Part shown: positions 35,304 through 44,226 of the stretch, in pieces
Layout: each line of letters begins with the position of its first letter
Numbering within the stretch: position 1 is the first letter of the stretch
Assembly: GCA_028281005.1 (NCBI GenBank)
Contig: JANQKS010000078.1
Coordinates: forward strand, 1-64,000
Origin: Pseudomonadales bacterium
Lineage (GTDB): Bacteria > Pseudomonadota > Gammaproteobacteria > Pseudomonadales > Azotimanducaceae
Length of the DNA: 64,000 nt
Reading direction: 5' to 3'
The notes under the pieces: model-generated
Seen by the model: the letters and a program-made list of their open reading frames with translations, nothing else
The model's database searches: none
Told to the model about the DNA's origin: nothing
Program-made: the position numbers and the translations under genes

Positions 35304-36746
35304 TGGTGTAAAGCCGCCGATCTCCTGGCTGAGCAAACGCGCCACCTCAATACTCTGATGGTCTCGATAGGGACCGCTCACCGCTTGCAGACCAATGGGT
35401 AAGCCACTGCTCGACACCCCGGTAGGAAACACCGTGCTGGGTAAATACGAAGCAATGATGAGCCCCGCCCAGAATATCGGTTCAAAGTAAGGCCGCACGT
35501 CACCATCGACCTCAATACTGCGTTCACTCATGGGCCGATGGTCATGTTGGATGGCGGGTACAGTGAACTGCGGACAGATCAGCACATCCCACTCTTTAAA
35601 AAATTCATCCCACGCGCGGCGCACGCGTTCACGGCGAAAGTTGTGCCGGATCCAGTCGCGGTGCAACATCACCGCGGCGCGGGCGTTGACCGCTTCCGAC
35701 GAGCTGTCATCGTCGGCAAAAGCTGCGGCAAAACCCTGCATTTCCGGCACCCGTTCCGCCGGTTGCGCGCTGGACATCACCGCTGTTAACAAACTCTGGT
35801 AGGTCATATGGGCGCTGCGCACGTCAAAGTCCGGCCGTGCGGTATCGGACACCGTGGCGCCTAGCGCGGCTAAACGATCCGCCACGTTGGAGACGCGCCC
35901 CGCGGTTTCCGCGCTGACCGGCGCCATCTCGTCGCTACTCCATACTGCAACTCGCAGATCACTAAGATTAGAGAAGCCGGGGTTGGGTAGATCCAACTGC
36001 CAACCAATGGCTTCGCGCTCGGTGGGACCCGCCATGACATCCAGCGCCGTTGCCAGGTCTGCCGCATCACGCGCCATCGGCCCACACACCGACAGATCCG
36101 AATCCGGCACACCGGGAAACAGCTCATGGCCTTGCTGCGGCACAATTCCCCAGGTGGGCTTGTGCCCAAACACGCCGCAAAAGTGAGCCGGGGTACGAAT
36201 CGAGCCGCCTATGTCCGAACCGGCTTCCAGCGCCGCAAAACCAGCCGCCAGCGATGCCGCGCTACCACCGGAGGAACCACCGGGCACATGCTCTAGGTTC
36301 CAAGGGTTATTGGTGGTGCCGTAGATGTCGTTGTAACTTTGAAAATCTGCCAGATCAATCGGTACATTGGTTTTACCCAAAAACACCGCCCCTGCCTGCC
36401 GAAAGCGCTGCACCGCCAGGCCATCTGTGGCGGACACATTGTCTTTGTAGGCGGGAATACCCCAGGTCGAGGGGGTATCTTGCATCACATAAGACTCTTT
36501 GATGGTCATGGGTACACCGTGTAACGGACCCAGGGCCTCCCCCTTGGCCACTGCCGCATCTGACGCTGCTGCATCATCTAACGCGCGATCAAAGGTGCGC
36601 ACCACCACCGCATTCACAGCATCGTCCAGGCGCTCGATTCGTTCGATAAAGTGCTGCGTCAGTTCCACTGAACTGATTTGTTTATCAGATATCTTTTTCG
36701 CCAGCTCCGTCGCGGAACTGAAGGCTAACTCATCACTCATTGGCAT
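35289..36746 (-). CDS. Amidase (amidase-signature family)
   Basis: 485 aa. The Ser-cisSer-Lys triad is readable: Lys83 in 'MTIKES', cis-Ser158 in 'GGSSGGSAAS' and nucleophile Ser182 in 'GSDIGGSIRTPA'. Hydrolyses an unknown amide. It ends in a terminator that shares its stop codon. No operon partner is evident, so it is probably transcribed alone. Confidence 0.9.
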   Translation of the reverse strand: MPMSDELAFSSATELAKKISDKQISSVELTQHFIERIERLDDAVNAVVVRTFDRALDDAAASDAAVAKGEALGPLHGVPMTIKESYVMQDTPSTWGIPAYKDNVSATDGLAVQRFRQAGAVFLGKTNVPIDLADFQSYNDIYGTTNNPWNLEHVPGGSSGGSAASLAAGFAALEAGSDIGGSIRTPAHFCGVFGHKPTWGIVPQQGHELFPGVPDSDLSVCGPMARDAADLATALDVMAGPTEREAIGWQLDLPNPGFSNLSDLRVAVWSSDEMAPVSAETAGRVSNVADRLAALGATVSDTARPDFDVRSAHMTYQSLLTAVMSSAQPAERVPEMQGFAAAFADDDSSSEAVNARAAVMLHRDWIRHNFRRERVRRAWDEFFKEWDVLICPQFTVPAIQHDHRPMSERSIEVDGDVRPYFEPIFWAGLIIASYLPSTVFPTGVSSSGLPIGLQAVSGPYRDHQSIEVARLLSQEIGGFTPPPGF

Positions 36747-36782
36747 CCCCCGATGTTGACCATCGAGTGTAGCCGATATGTG

Positions 36783-37688
36783 TTAAGCCGGCACCGTCAC
36801 ATCGCGTAGCATCTGTGCGTAGCTGCCCGGGAAATTCACGCCATCGTAAACCCCTTTGGCGCGCAACATGCGGTGCATCTTAGGCAGGTTGTAGATCGGC
36901 ACCGAGGCCATCATGTGGTGTTCAAGATGATAGTTCACACCCAGCGGGCAGAAGATCAGCCGGTCGTACCACGGGGCTTCGATGGTGCGCGTATTCAGCC
37001 GTGGATCGAGGTCGAAGAGATCCGGCACGTGGGCGTGTTCGGCCACCTGGCGTAAACGGGTCACCACGCGAAAGCTGGTAAGAAACGCCACCCACCAGAC
37101 AAGGTACAACCACGCCGCATCAAAAAATACAAAGGTGCCAAACATCAAGCCATGCACCACCAGCCCACGGGCCAAGGCGTAGCGTCGCTGCTGGGGTTGC
37201 TGATTAAACGTGCGCAGGGCCTTAAACAAGGCACGGGTTTGTTTGATGCCGGTTTGACCGGATATATCACGCCACAGTTTACGGCGCAGGCGCTCGCGAC
37301 TAATGGGGTAATCTTGATAATTCGGCAGGTCCGGATCTTCATGCGTGCCGGCCAACCGATGGTGGGCCAAGTGTCCGCGCGCATAACGTCGCATATCTTC
37401 AAAATTTACCGCAGCGCCAAGCCAATCACCCAGCACTTCATTCAACTTTTTGCTGTCGAAGAACGTGCCGTGGCCACACTCGTGGACCAGCACGGCAAAC
37501 CCGAGCTGTCGGCCACCCAGCAATACAATCCCTAATAAAATAGTCAGCGGGTTTGGCCAAATAGCCATCATTGCAAAAATGGCGGCAAAGATGGCGAAGT
37601 TGCTGATCACTACCCAGGCGGCGCGCAGGTTGTCACGCCGGCCTATTTCATCAAGTTCTTCGCGGGTAAGGACATCTTGTATATTCAT
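36783..37688 (-). CDS. Membrane fatty acid desaturase
   Basis: 301 aa with the three histidine boxes of membrane di-iron desaturases: 'HECGHGTF', '[13 protein letters not shown]' and '[11 protein letters not shown]'. Helices lie at about residues 25-70 and 165-200. It introduces double bonds into acyl chains, useful for cold or membrane adaptation; substrate and regiospecificity are not determinable. Divergent from creA with a 29-bp gap, so promoters overlap. Confidence 0.9.
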   Translation of the reverse strand: MNIQDVLTREELDEIGRRDNLRAAWVVISNFAIFAAIFAMMAIWPNPLTILLGIVLLGGRQLGFAVLVHECGHGTFFDSKKLNEVLGDWLGAAVNFEDMRRYARGHLAHHRLAGTHEDPDLPNYQDYPISRERLRRKLWRDISGQTGIKQTRALFKALRTFNQQPQQRRYALARGLVVHGLMFGTFVFFDAAWLYLVWWVAFLTSFRVVTRLRQVAEHAHVPDLFDLDPRLNTRTIEAPWYDRLIFCPLGVNYHLEHHMMASVPIYNLPKMHRMLRAKGVYDGVNFPGSYAQMLRDVTVPA

Positions 37689-37717
37689 GGCTCTTACAAC
37701 ACTTCTCAGGAAACGTA

Positions 37718-38239
37718 ATGCCCCAATTTTACCTGTTCTTTGCGCTAAAAACCTGTCTGTTCATCACCCTGGCCGGCGCGTTGGCATTACCCTCGCACAC
37801 CCGTGCAGAGGAAATTGGCAGCGTCGATACCGCGTTTAAACTGCTGGGACCCGATCACAAAATCAAAGTAGAGGCGTTTGATGATGAGAAAGTTGCCGGT
37901 GTAGCGTGCCACGTGAGCCGCGCTGTGACCGGTGGCATCAAGGGCGCGGTGGGGTTGGCGGAAGATACCTCCGATGCCTCCATTGCCTGTCGCCAAGTGG
38001 GTCCGGTACGCTTCACCGCAGCACTTGACGCCGGTGAACAGGTGTTCAGCGAGCGGCGCTCCATCTTATTTAAAAAACTACAGGTGGTGCGCTTCTGCGA
38101 CGAGACTCGCAATACCTTGGTGTATTTAGTATATAGCGACAAATTGGTGGACGGCTCGCCAAAGAACGCCATCTCTACCGTGCCGCTGCGCCCCTGGTCG
38201 CCCCAGCAACCGGCGCCGCGGTGTAACGACGAACGTTAG
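37718..38239 (+). CDS. creA: CreA-family exported protein
   Basis: 173 aa with signal peptide ('[20 protein letters not shown]') and CreA landmarks '[20 protein letters not shown]', 'VACHVSRA' and '[12 protein letters not shown]'. CreA proteins are conserved periplasmic proteins of unknown function. AGGAAAC precedes the ATG. Confidence 0.9.
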   Translation: MPQFYLFFALKTCLFITLAGALALPSHTRAEEIGSVDTAFKLLGPDHKIKVEAFDDEKVAGVACHVSRAVTGGIKGAVGLAEDTSDASIACRQVGPVRFTAALDAGEQVFSERRSILFKKLQVVRFCDETRNTLVYLVYSDKLVDGSPKNAISTVPLRPWSPQQPAPRCNDER

Positions 38240-38247
38240 CCGCGGGC

Positions 38248-38478
38248 TTAAGAATGGCCTCCGCCGCGCGCAATTTCATAGACACCACCACTGCCGAGGC
38301 TGTCCATTTCGTATTGCAGAATCCCGCGCACGTAATCGGGACCTTTTGCCTCTTTCAGTGCCTGCACCAACATGACAATGGTCGCTTCATGCACATCCGC
38401 GCTGTCTAAACTGTGTTCTGCTGCCAAGGGAGAAACTTGCGCGATAAGGTCATTGGCTATGCCGTATTTTGAGGCCAT
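38248..38478 (-). CDS. Small hypothetical protein
   Basis: 76 aa, soluble, with one long amphipathic stretch ('DVHEATIVMLVQALKEAKGP') and a Gly-rich C-terminus. An AGGA site upstream supports translation. I do not recognise it. It is convergent with creA and divergent from the ABC permease genes. Confidence 0.55.
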   Translation of the reverse strand: MASKYGIANDLIAQVSPLAAEHSLDSADVHEATIVMLVQALKEAKGPDYVRGILQYEMDSLGSGGVYEIARGGGHS

Positions 38479-38607
38479 CTGGTTTCCTGAAGTCTTGTAT
38501 ACGCTAAATTGCCTGAATTAGCCTCTACATACACTACGTACAACTACGCATCCGGATGGCTTGGATAGGGCTAGACAAGCCAGCCTTAGCGATCTAGCGT
38601 TAAGTTC

Positions 38608-39897
38608 ATGGCCGAAACCACTGTCACTACCGCGCCACCGCGGGCACCTTCAGCGGGCCACGAGTGGGTTTTGCCTGTGCGCCTCGCTGCCATCGCTTGG
38701 CGCAATTTGTGGCGTAATCGCCGGCGCACGTGGCTCACCGTAGCTGGCATCGCATTTGCCGTGTGGCTGCTGGTGGTTGCCCGATCCATGCAGGACGGCA
38801 CCTTTGGCACCATGGTAGACAACGGCGCCCGCCTGTTGCCCGGCCATATCCAAGTACAACATTTAGATTACGCCGACGCGCCGCACATGGAGTACACCCT
38901 GTCTGGCGGCGGCATTTTGCAGGCGCTCCAAGCAACCGGTGACTTTGAGTATCTGAGCCAGCGCGTCCAAGGTTTTGCGCTGGTTTCAGCGGGCGAAAAA
39001 AGTTTCGGCGCCCAGGTGATCGGCGTGGAAGCCGCTAGCGAAGCGCAGTGGTCGACGCTGGCCACCAGTCACATGCAGGGGCGTTATTTAGAAAATCCAG
39101 GCGAAGCGTTTATCGGCGAGATCCTGGCACGCAACATCGGTGTTGGCGTGGGTGATGAGTTGGTAGTGCTTGGCACCGCGAAGGAAGGTGGCGTCGCCGC
39201 GCTGGCGCTGGACGTCGTCGGTGTGGTCACCAGCAGTATTACCGAACTGGATCGCAGCATCTTGCTGGTAGACATCAACGACTTCCGCGACGCTTGGCAT
39301 CTTAAGGCGCACGAGGCCCACGCCGTGGTAGGTATCGGCAAAACGCTGAATCGCAGCGAAAGCGGCTTGGCGGAGGTGGCTGCAAAAGATCCGGCGCACA
39401 ACTATCGCAACTGGCGGGATCTCATGCCGGAAGCGGAGCAAATGTGGAACATGAAGGTGGTCACTACCGAGGGAATGTTCTACATCATCGCCATCATTGT
39501 TGGCTTCTCTGTCATCAACACCTTCATGATGCTGGTGTTTGAGCGCACGCCTGAGATGGGCATGCTGATGGCAGTGGGCATGAAACCCGGATACCTGATT
39601 GTGCAGCTCCAGGTAGAGGCGTTGTTGGTGGCCCTGCTCGGCATTGTAACCGGTGGCCTGATTGCTGCTGCCATCGTTCTGCCGTTGGGCTCGGTAGGCA
39701 TCCCCTACCCGCTTGAAGGGCTAGAAGGGTTAATGCAAACCATGACCATCCCCGAGCGTTTGTACCCACAGTTTGAACTGCAGCCGCTGTGGATCGCCGG
39801 GTTGATTATGATCCTCGGCACCCAGGTTGCTGCCCTCATTCCCGGTACGCGTATCCTCCGCCTAAAACCCGTCGAGGCGCTGCGCCAAGAAGCGTAA
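38608..39897 (+). CDS. ABC transporter permease, FtsX/MacB-LolC type
   Basis: 429 aa: one N-terminal helix after 'RNLWRNRRRTWLTVAGIAFA', a large periplasmic domain, then three C-terminal FtsX helices ('FYIIAIIVGFSVINTFMMLV', 'VALLGIVTGGLIAAAIVL', 'IAGLIMILGTQVAALIPGTR'). Such permeases move lipoproteins or small hydrophobic compounds between inner membrane and periplasm. The next gene encodes a second permease 7 bp away, but no ATPase gene is adjacent. Confidence 0.85.
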   Translation: MAETTVTTAPPRAPSAGHEWVLPVRLAAIAWRNLWRNRRRTWLTVAGIAFAVWLLVVARSMQDGTFGTMVDNGARLLPGHIQVQHLDYADAPHMEYTLSGGGILQALQATGDFEYLSQRVQGFALVSAGEKSFGAQVIGVEAASEAQWSTLATSHMQGRYLENPGEAFIGEILARNIGVGVGDELVVLGTAKEGGVAALALDVVGVVTSSITELDRSILLVDINDFRDAWHLKAHEAHAVVGIGKTLNRSESGLAEVAAKDPAHNYRNWRDLMPEAEQMWNMKVVTTEGMFYIIAIIVGFSVINTFMMLVFERTPEMGMLMAVGMKPGYLIVQLQVEALLVALLGIVTGGLIAAAIVLPLGSVGIPYPLEGLEGLMQTMTIPERLYPQFELQPLWIAGLIMILGTQVAALIPGTRILRLKPVEALRQEA

Positions 39898-39904
39898 GCG
39901 AGGC

Positions 39905-41113
39905 TTGCCAGTGAAGGTCATCTTACAATTGAGCCTACGCAACATTCTGCGCTACAAACGGCGCAACCTCATGCTGTTTGCCGCGATTGCCGTCGCGGTG
40001 GCCTTTGTTTCAGCGTCCAACACCCTCATCCGCGGCTTTCAAGTCAACATGCAAGACGCCGCCATCTCCAACCTCACCGGACACATGAAGGTCCACCAGC
40101 CCGGTTATCGGGAAGACCCCACCATCGCCAACGCCTTTGAATTGGCCGAAGACTTTGAACCCGACGTACCCGCGGAAGATCTACTGGGCTGGGCGCCGCG
40201 CATCCTGGTACCGGCGGTGATCATGAGCGAGCGCGAAACTCGCGGCATACAACTGGTGGGGGTGGATCCCGCAGCGGAGCATATTTCATTTCTCGGTGAC
40301 GCCGCCATCGATGGCAAACGCCTGGCCGGGGTAAACGACGGCGGTGTATTAATTGGTGCCGAACTGGCCCATCAATTAGAAACCAAGGTAGGTCGGCGGT
40401 TGGTCATCAACACCCAAGGAGCCGACGGTCTGGCCCGGGAGCGCGGGTTTCGCATCATCGGGACTTACGACGTCGACGGCACCGGTTTGGAAAAGATATA
40501 CGTTTTCGCCGGATTGGCCACCATCCAGCAGTTGTTGGACAGCACCGGCGTAACCGAAGTTTCGGTGCGCCTGCGCGAGGAGCCGAGTTCATGGGGTATC
40601 AAAGACCAGCTCATCGACTTTTTCATCGGCCTGGAAGTGCTGAACTGGCGTGAGTTGAATCCGCAAGCGGCAGTAATGGATGTGGCCGCGAACAGCGCTG
40701 TTTTTATTTGGTTTGCGCTGATGATGAGCGCGCTGATTTTTGGCCTCATGAACACCCTGATTGCATCGGTGATGGAGCGGGTCAAAGAGTTTGGGCTGTT
40801 GCGCGCCGTCGGCATGGATAACAAGTTGGTGGTCTGCCAAGTGGTGGTGGAGTCCACCATCCTCATGATCATCGGTGTGAGCGTCGGGCTGAGCGCCGGT
40901 TATCTCATCTACCTTGCGCTTGAAGATGGCCTGGATTTGAGTGCGTTTGCTGAGGGAATGGAGGGTTTTGGTGGCTCAGTGCTGGTGCCGGTGCTAATCC
41001 CTTGGGATGTTGTCTTGGTGGCGCTGCTCAGCCTCAGCCTGGGGATTGTGGCGAGCCTTTATCCTGCCTGGCGCGCCGTCAAGATCGCCCCCCTCAACGC
41101 GATGAGGCGTTGA
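39905..41113 (+). CDS. Second ABC transporter permease, FtsX/MacB-LolC type
   Basis: 402 aa with the same layout as its neighbour: 'SLRNILRYKRRNLMLFAAIA' helix, periplasmic core, three C-terminal FtsX helices ending 'LSLGIVASLYPAWRAVKIAP'. The start is TTG 39905 or, more natural, GTG 39911 (VKVILQLSLRN). It probably forms a heterodimer with the upstream permease; the ATP-binding subunit must be encoded elsewhere. Confidence 0.85.
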   Translation: MPVKVILQLSLRNILRYKRRNLMLFAAIAVAVAFVSASNTLIRGFQVNMQDAAISNLTGHMKVHQPGYREDPTIANAFELAEDFEPDVPAEDLLGWAPRILVPAVIMSERETRGIQLVGVDPAAEHISFLGDAAIDGKRLAGVNDGGVLIGAELAHQLETKVGRRLVINTQGADGLARERGFRIIGTYDVDGTGLEKIYVFAGLATIQQLLDSTGVTEVSVRLREEPSSWGIKDQLIDFFIGLEVLNWRELNPQAAVMDVAANSAVFIWFALMMSALIFGLMNTLIASVMERVKEFGLLRAVGMDNKLVVCQVVVESTILMIIGVSVGLSAGYLIYLALEDGLDLSAFAEGMEGFGGSVLVPVLIPWDVVLVALLSLSLGIVASLYPAWRAVKIAPLNAMRR

Positions 41114-41141
41114 GGACTTAACCGCCTTGCGGCGTTGAGGC

Positions 41142-41909
41142 TCAGCCATGATTCCACCAAGGCGTGTCTGAGAAAGCACGCATATCCAGCTCAAAAGTCC
41201 ACGCTGACCGGTGTTGCTGGGCGACGTGAAAATAAGTGTCGGCAATCTCTTCTGGCAGCAACAGACCATCATGCTGCATGCCTCGTGCTTCCCGCAGTTT
41301 CTGAAAGCCTTCTTCTCCCAACATCTTGCCTAAGGTGTCTGGTGCATCCACCGCGCCGTCGATGATGATGTGGGCAATATGAACATTTTTGCTCGAAAAC
41401 TCGGCGTTTAGGGTCTGACAGAGTAGCCGTCGTCCTGCCATGGCCGCCGCATGGGAGTGTTGCCCGGCATTACCTCTAACCGCAGCAGTGGCCGAGGTCA
41501 CCAATAGGGTGCCTTTGCCACGCTCCACCATGCCCGGTGTCACCGCCTGGGCAAGACGAAACAGGCCAAACGTACCCAAACGCCAGCCCATCTCAAACTG
41601 TTTGTAACTGGTGTCGGCCAAGGCGTGATTGCCGATCTGAGCGCCGAGGTTGTAAACCGCCACCTCGATGGCACCGATGTCCGCTTGCACTGCCGCCACG
41701 CGCTCCTCAATCGCGCCCTCCTCAATGGCGTTGAGAATAAATCCCGAAGCACTTCCCCCAGCAGCTTCGATGTCGCCCACCATACGCTCCAAGCCTTCGG
41801 CATCACTGCGCCGACACAACACCGCGTGATAACCCTCAAGGGCAAATTTTTTGGCGACGTTGCCGCCGATGCCGGCACCCGCGCCGATGACCAAACAGAC
41901 CGGTTTCAT
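41142..41909 (-). CDS. SDR-family oxidoreductase with atypical active site
   Basis: 255 aa Rossmann protein with the cofactor loop 'VIGAGAGIGGNVAKKFALEG' (TGxxxGxG-like) and 'VYNLGAQIG' in place of NNAG. The catalytic region reads 'GNAGQHSHAAAMAGRRLLCQ': where classical SDRs have YxxxK I see neither Tyr nor Lys. The Ser region 'LLVTSATAAVRG' is kept. It may be a member of the atypical SDR group lacking Tyr, or non-catalytic. Convergent with the ABC permeases. Confidence 0.8.
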   Translation of the reverse strand: MKPVCLVIGAGAGIGGNVAKKFALEGYHAVLCRRSDAEGLERMVGDIEAAGGSASGFILNAIEEGAIEERVAAVQADIGAIEVAVYNLGAQIGNHALADTSYKQFEMGWRLGTFGLFRLAQAVTPGMVERGKGTLLVTSATAAVRGNAGQHSHAAAMAGRRLLCQTLNAEFSSKNVHIAHIIIDGAVDAPDTLGKMLGEEGFQKLREARGMQHDGLLLPEEIADTYFHVAQQHRSAWTFELDMRAFSDTPWWNHG

Positions 41910-42022
41910 ATGTCCTACTTCCTCGAGTTTTGCGATAGCGTATATCAGGCGCGAACTAAATCAGCCCCGAACGTGCACTTCGGTGTGCAGAAAAGACCGC
42001 GCCCATGGTCGAGGCCTTCGCG

Positions 42023-42706
42023 CTAATCTTCGCCCGCGGATGGATTGTTTAAAGGGTGCTCACGGTCGAGCAAGCGCGCGCCGCGTATGATGTTTCCCAG
42101 CGCGTAATTACCTTCATGACACGCGTATTTATAGACCTTCTCGTCCGTCTGCGGCCACGAATATTCACCACCCCAGGGTCCTGCCCACACGGTCTCGTTG
42201 TAAACCATAAAGTTGCACATCAGGGTATCTGCATCCACGCGTCGAAACGTCTCCACCACATGTAGATTGCGGTCAGCTGAGGTCAAGGCGGGTTGGTCGG
42301 TGAAGTTGGTGGTATCCACCATCAGGGTGTCACCTTCCCAATGTCCCACAGAGTCGCCCATCCAGGTGCGGATAGGGTTCGGCCGATGTTCCGCGTTCAT
42401 GCAAATGATGCGCGCGTCGTGCACCATTTCCGCAAAAATCATGACGTAATCTTTCGTATGAACAATGCGTTTGTGGTTGTTGTACACCGAAGGCAACGCC
42501 GGCGGCCCAGCGACCGGCCCAAAACCCGGCAGACAACGTTCGCGCAGCGGGCGCTGCTCCATATTGTCGAATGGCGTGATGGTCGCGACATCAAACACGC
42601 CTGACAGACTTGATTTGCCGTTGGTAAGCCGGGGTATATCTCCGGCAGCATGCGGCGTTGTCAACATGAAGGCGGCAGCGATAAGCACTGGTATAAAGAG
42701 GTGCAT
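42023..42706 (-). CDS. Conserved exported protein of unnamed family
   Basis: 227 aa with signal peptide (MHLFIPVLIAAAFMLTTPHA). Motifs 'RCLPGFGP', 'NHKRIVHTKDYVMIFAEMVH', 'WMGDSVGHWEGDTLMVDTTN' and 'YACHEGNYALGNI' belong to a widespread hypothetical family seen in Acidobacteria and Proteobacteria that has no assigned function, as far as I recall. The start has a GGAGAG site. Divergent from the GST-type gene by about 100 bp. Confidence 0.8.
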   Translation of the reverse strand: MHLFIPVLIAAAFMLTTPHAAGDIPRLTNGKSSLSGVFDVATITPFDNMEQRPLRERCLPGFGPVAGPPALPSVYNNHKRIVHTKDYVMIFAEMVHDARIICMNAEHRPNPIRTWMGDSVGHWEGDTLMVDTTNFTDQPALTSADRNLHVVETFRRVDADTLMCNFMVYNETVWAGPWGGEYSWPQTDEKVYKYACHEGNYALGNIIRGARLLDREHPLNNPSAGED

Positions 42707-42805
42707 AGGTTCTCTCCCCGATCACCTCAAAAGTCTATACGTCGCTCAAATTTAGCTTGCCAGCGTGTACACAAGGCTGCAGGGTGGTGCGCAAAGGAGG
42801 CAATT

Positions 42806-43723
42806 ATGGGTCAGTTAGTAGACGGCGTCTGGCACAGCAAGGACCTGCCGCGCAACGATGCCAACGGCGAATTTGTCAGGAAGGCATCGACGTTTCGCGC
42901 ATTTGTCGGCGACGATGCGTTTCCCGCTGAAGCTGGTCGTTATCATTTGTTTGTTAACGCCGGGTGTCCGTGGGCCTATCGCACCGTGCTTTACCGCGCC
43001 ATCAAGGGTTTGACGCAACTGATCAGTATCTCCTATACGCAACCCGCGGCAGGCCCGCAGGGGTGGACGTTTGGCGAACCGGAAACGTTGCTAGGTGCGC
43101 TACACATGCACGACGTTTATACCGCCGCTGATCCGAGGTTTACCGGCCGCTGCACGGTGCCTGTGCTATGGGACAAACACAGCCACACCATCGTCAACAA
43201 CGAATCCGCTGACATCATTCGCATGTTAAACAGCGCATTTGACGCCTTCCCGGGGGTTAGCCAAGTGGACTACTACCCGGCAGCGCTGCGCGATCAGATC
43301 GATCATTTCAACGAGCACATCTACACCACGGTCAACAACGGCGTTTACCGGGTCGGTTTTGCCCAATCTCAGGAAGCCTACGAGGATGCGTTTGACACCT
43401 TGTTTGAGACACTGGACGGGCTAGACACGCACCTCGGCGAACAACGTTACCTATGTGGCGAGCAGATCACCGAGGCGGATTGGCGCTTGTTCGCAACGCT
43501 TGCGCGTTTTGATTTGGCGTACCACGGCCAATTCAAATGTAACCGGCAAATGCTGAAGGATTACGCAAACCTTTGGCCCTATTGCCGCGATCTATACCAA
43601 CAGCCCGGGGTGGCGGACACTGTGGATGTCCAAGCCATACGAGGGATTTACTATGGTAGCCGCCCTCCCCGGGTGTTACCCAAGGGACCGGAAGTCGACT
43701 TTGCAGAGCCGCACGGGCGTTAA
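42806..43723 (+). CDS. Glutathionyl-hydroquinone reductase-like (Xi-class GST)
   Basis: 305 aa from ATG 42806 behind a perfect AGGAGG; the track's longer N-terminus is rejected. 'FVNAGCPWAYRTVLYRAIKG' holds the catalytic cysteine of Xi-class GSTs (usually CPWA), and a helical C-terminal GST domain follows ('GEQITEADWRLFATLARFDL'). These enzymes use glutathione to reduce glutathionyl-(hydro)quinones. Likely monocistronic. Confidence 0.9.
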   Translation: MGQLVDGVWHSKDLPRNDANGEFVRKASTFRAFVGDDAFPAEAGRYHLFVNAGCPWAYRTVLYRAIKGLTQLISISYTQPAAGPQGWTFGEPETLLGALHMHDVYTAADPRFTGRCTVPVLWDKHSHTIVNNESADIIRMLNSAFDAFPGVSQVDYYPAALRDQIDHFNEHIYTTVNNGVYRVGFAQSQEAYEDAFDTLFETLDGLDTHLGEQRYLCGEQITEADWRLFATLARFDLAYHGQFKCNRQMLKDYANLWPYCRDLYQQPGVADTVDVQAIRGIYYGSRPPRVLPKGPEVDFAEPHGR

Positions 43724-43824
43724 CAGTTAATCAACTTCGGTCAATGGGTCGCGGCCAGGGTATCAACCCCGGCAACGCGCCTTCAGTTAGAGTCTGCATC
43801 ACTTGATTCGCTTGCGGGTGAACG

Positions 43825-43959
43825 CTAGGGCTCTTCTTCCCTTGCAAGTCTCAACCTCAAACTGTCCTCCACGATAGCACGCAAAGGTTGACCGGTTTGC
43901 TTGGCAAGCTGCTTTGCTCTCAGTAAGAGATCGTCTTTGATATCGAGTGTTGTCTTCAT
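43825..43959 (-). CDS. Orphan VapB-like antitoxin, short
   Basis: 44 aa, 'MKTTLDIKDDLLLRAKQLAK' followed by 'QTGQPLRAIVEDSLRLRLAR': the ribbon-helix-helix N-terminus of VapB antitoxins. VapB proteins are usually 65-85 aa, and a vapC toxin gene should follow; neither a C-terminal toxin-binding tail nor any PIN-domain ORF is present in the next 100 bp. It is therefore a solitary or truncated antitoxin. The longer 118-aa ORF in the track is upstream non-homologous sequence. Confidence 0.65.
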   Translation of the reverse strand: MKTTLDIKDDLLLRAKQLAKQTGQPLRAIVEDSLRLRLAREEEP

Positions 43960-44226
43960 ACTCTGAGGTGGTGTAAATACGTGCCATGTTTTATACATAC
44001 AAATATGGGTCGCCCGTATCAGGACGGACACAGTGGGTGGTTTGGCAAGACAAGCAATTCCCAGCTGCCCGCCGACGTAACCCGCAGCAGCACACCTAGG
44101 GTCAGTTGGGTAGTTTTGCGAATAATCCTGCGCATGGCCTGGTCCCCGATCATCATGGATTACTCCATGAGTCACGCCCAAGCCCGCGCAGGATCAATTC
44201 ATCTCAAATTGACCGAAGTCTGAGGT
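43960..44226. other. Intergenic stretch without a supported gene
   Basis: Between the VapB-like ORF and acnB. Open frames here (e.g. 43981-44223) show no recognisable protein. An AT-rich 'tgtataaaac' on the minus strand could be a -10 region for the antitoxin gene. Confidence 0.5.

Noticed and set aside
42650-42805. 52-residue N-terminal extension of the GST-like protein
   Set aside because: A perfect AGGAGG precedes the ATG at 42806 and the extension overlaps the divergent gene's signal-peptide region.
43981-44223. 80-aa ORF between vapB-like gene and acnB
   Set aside because: No recognisable motif, domain or ribosome-binding site.
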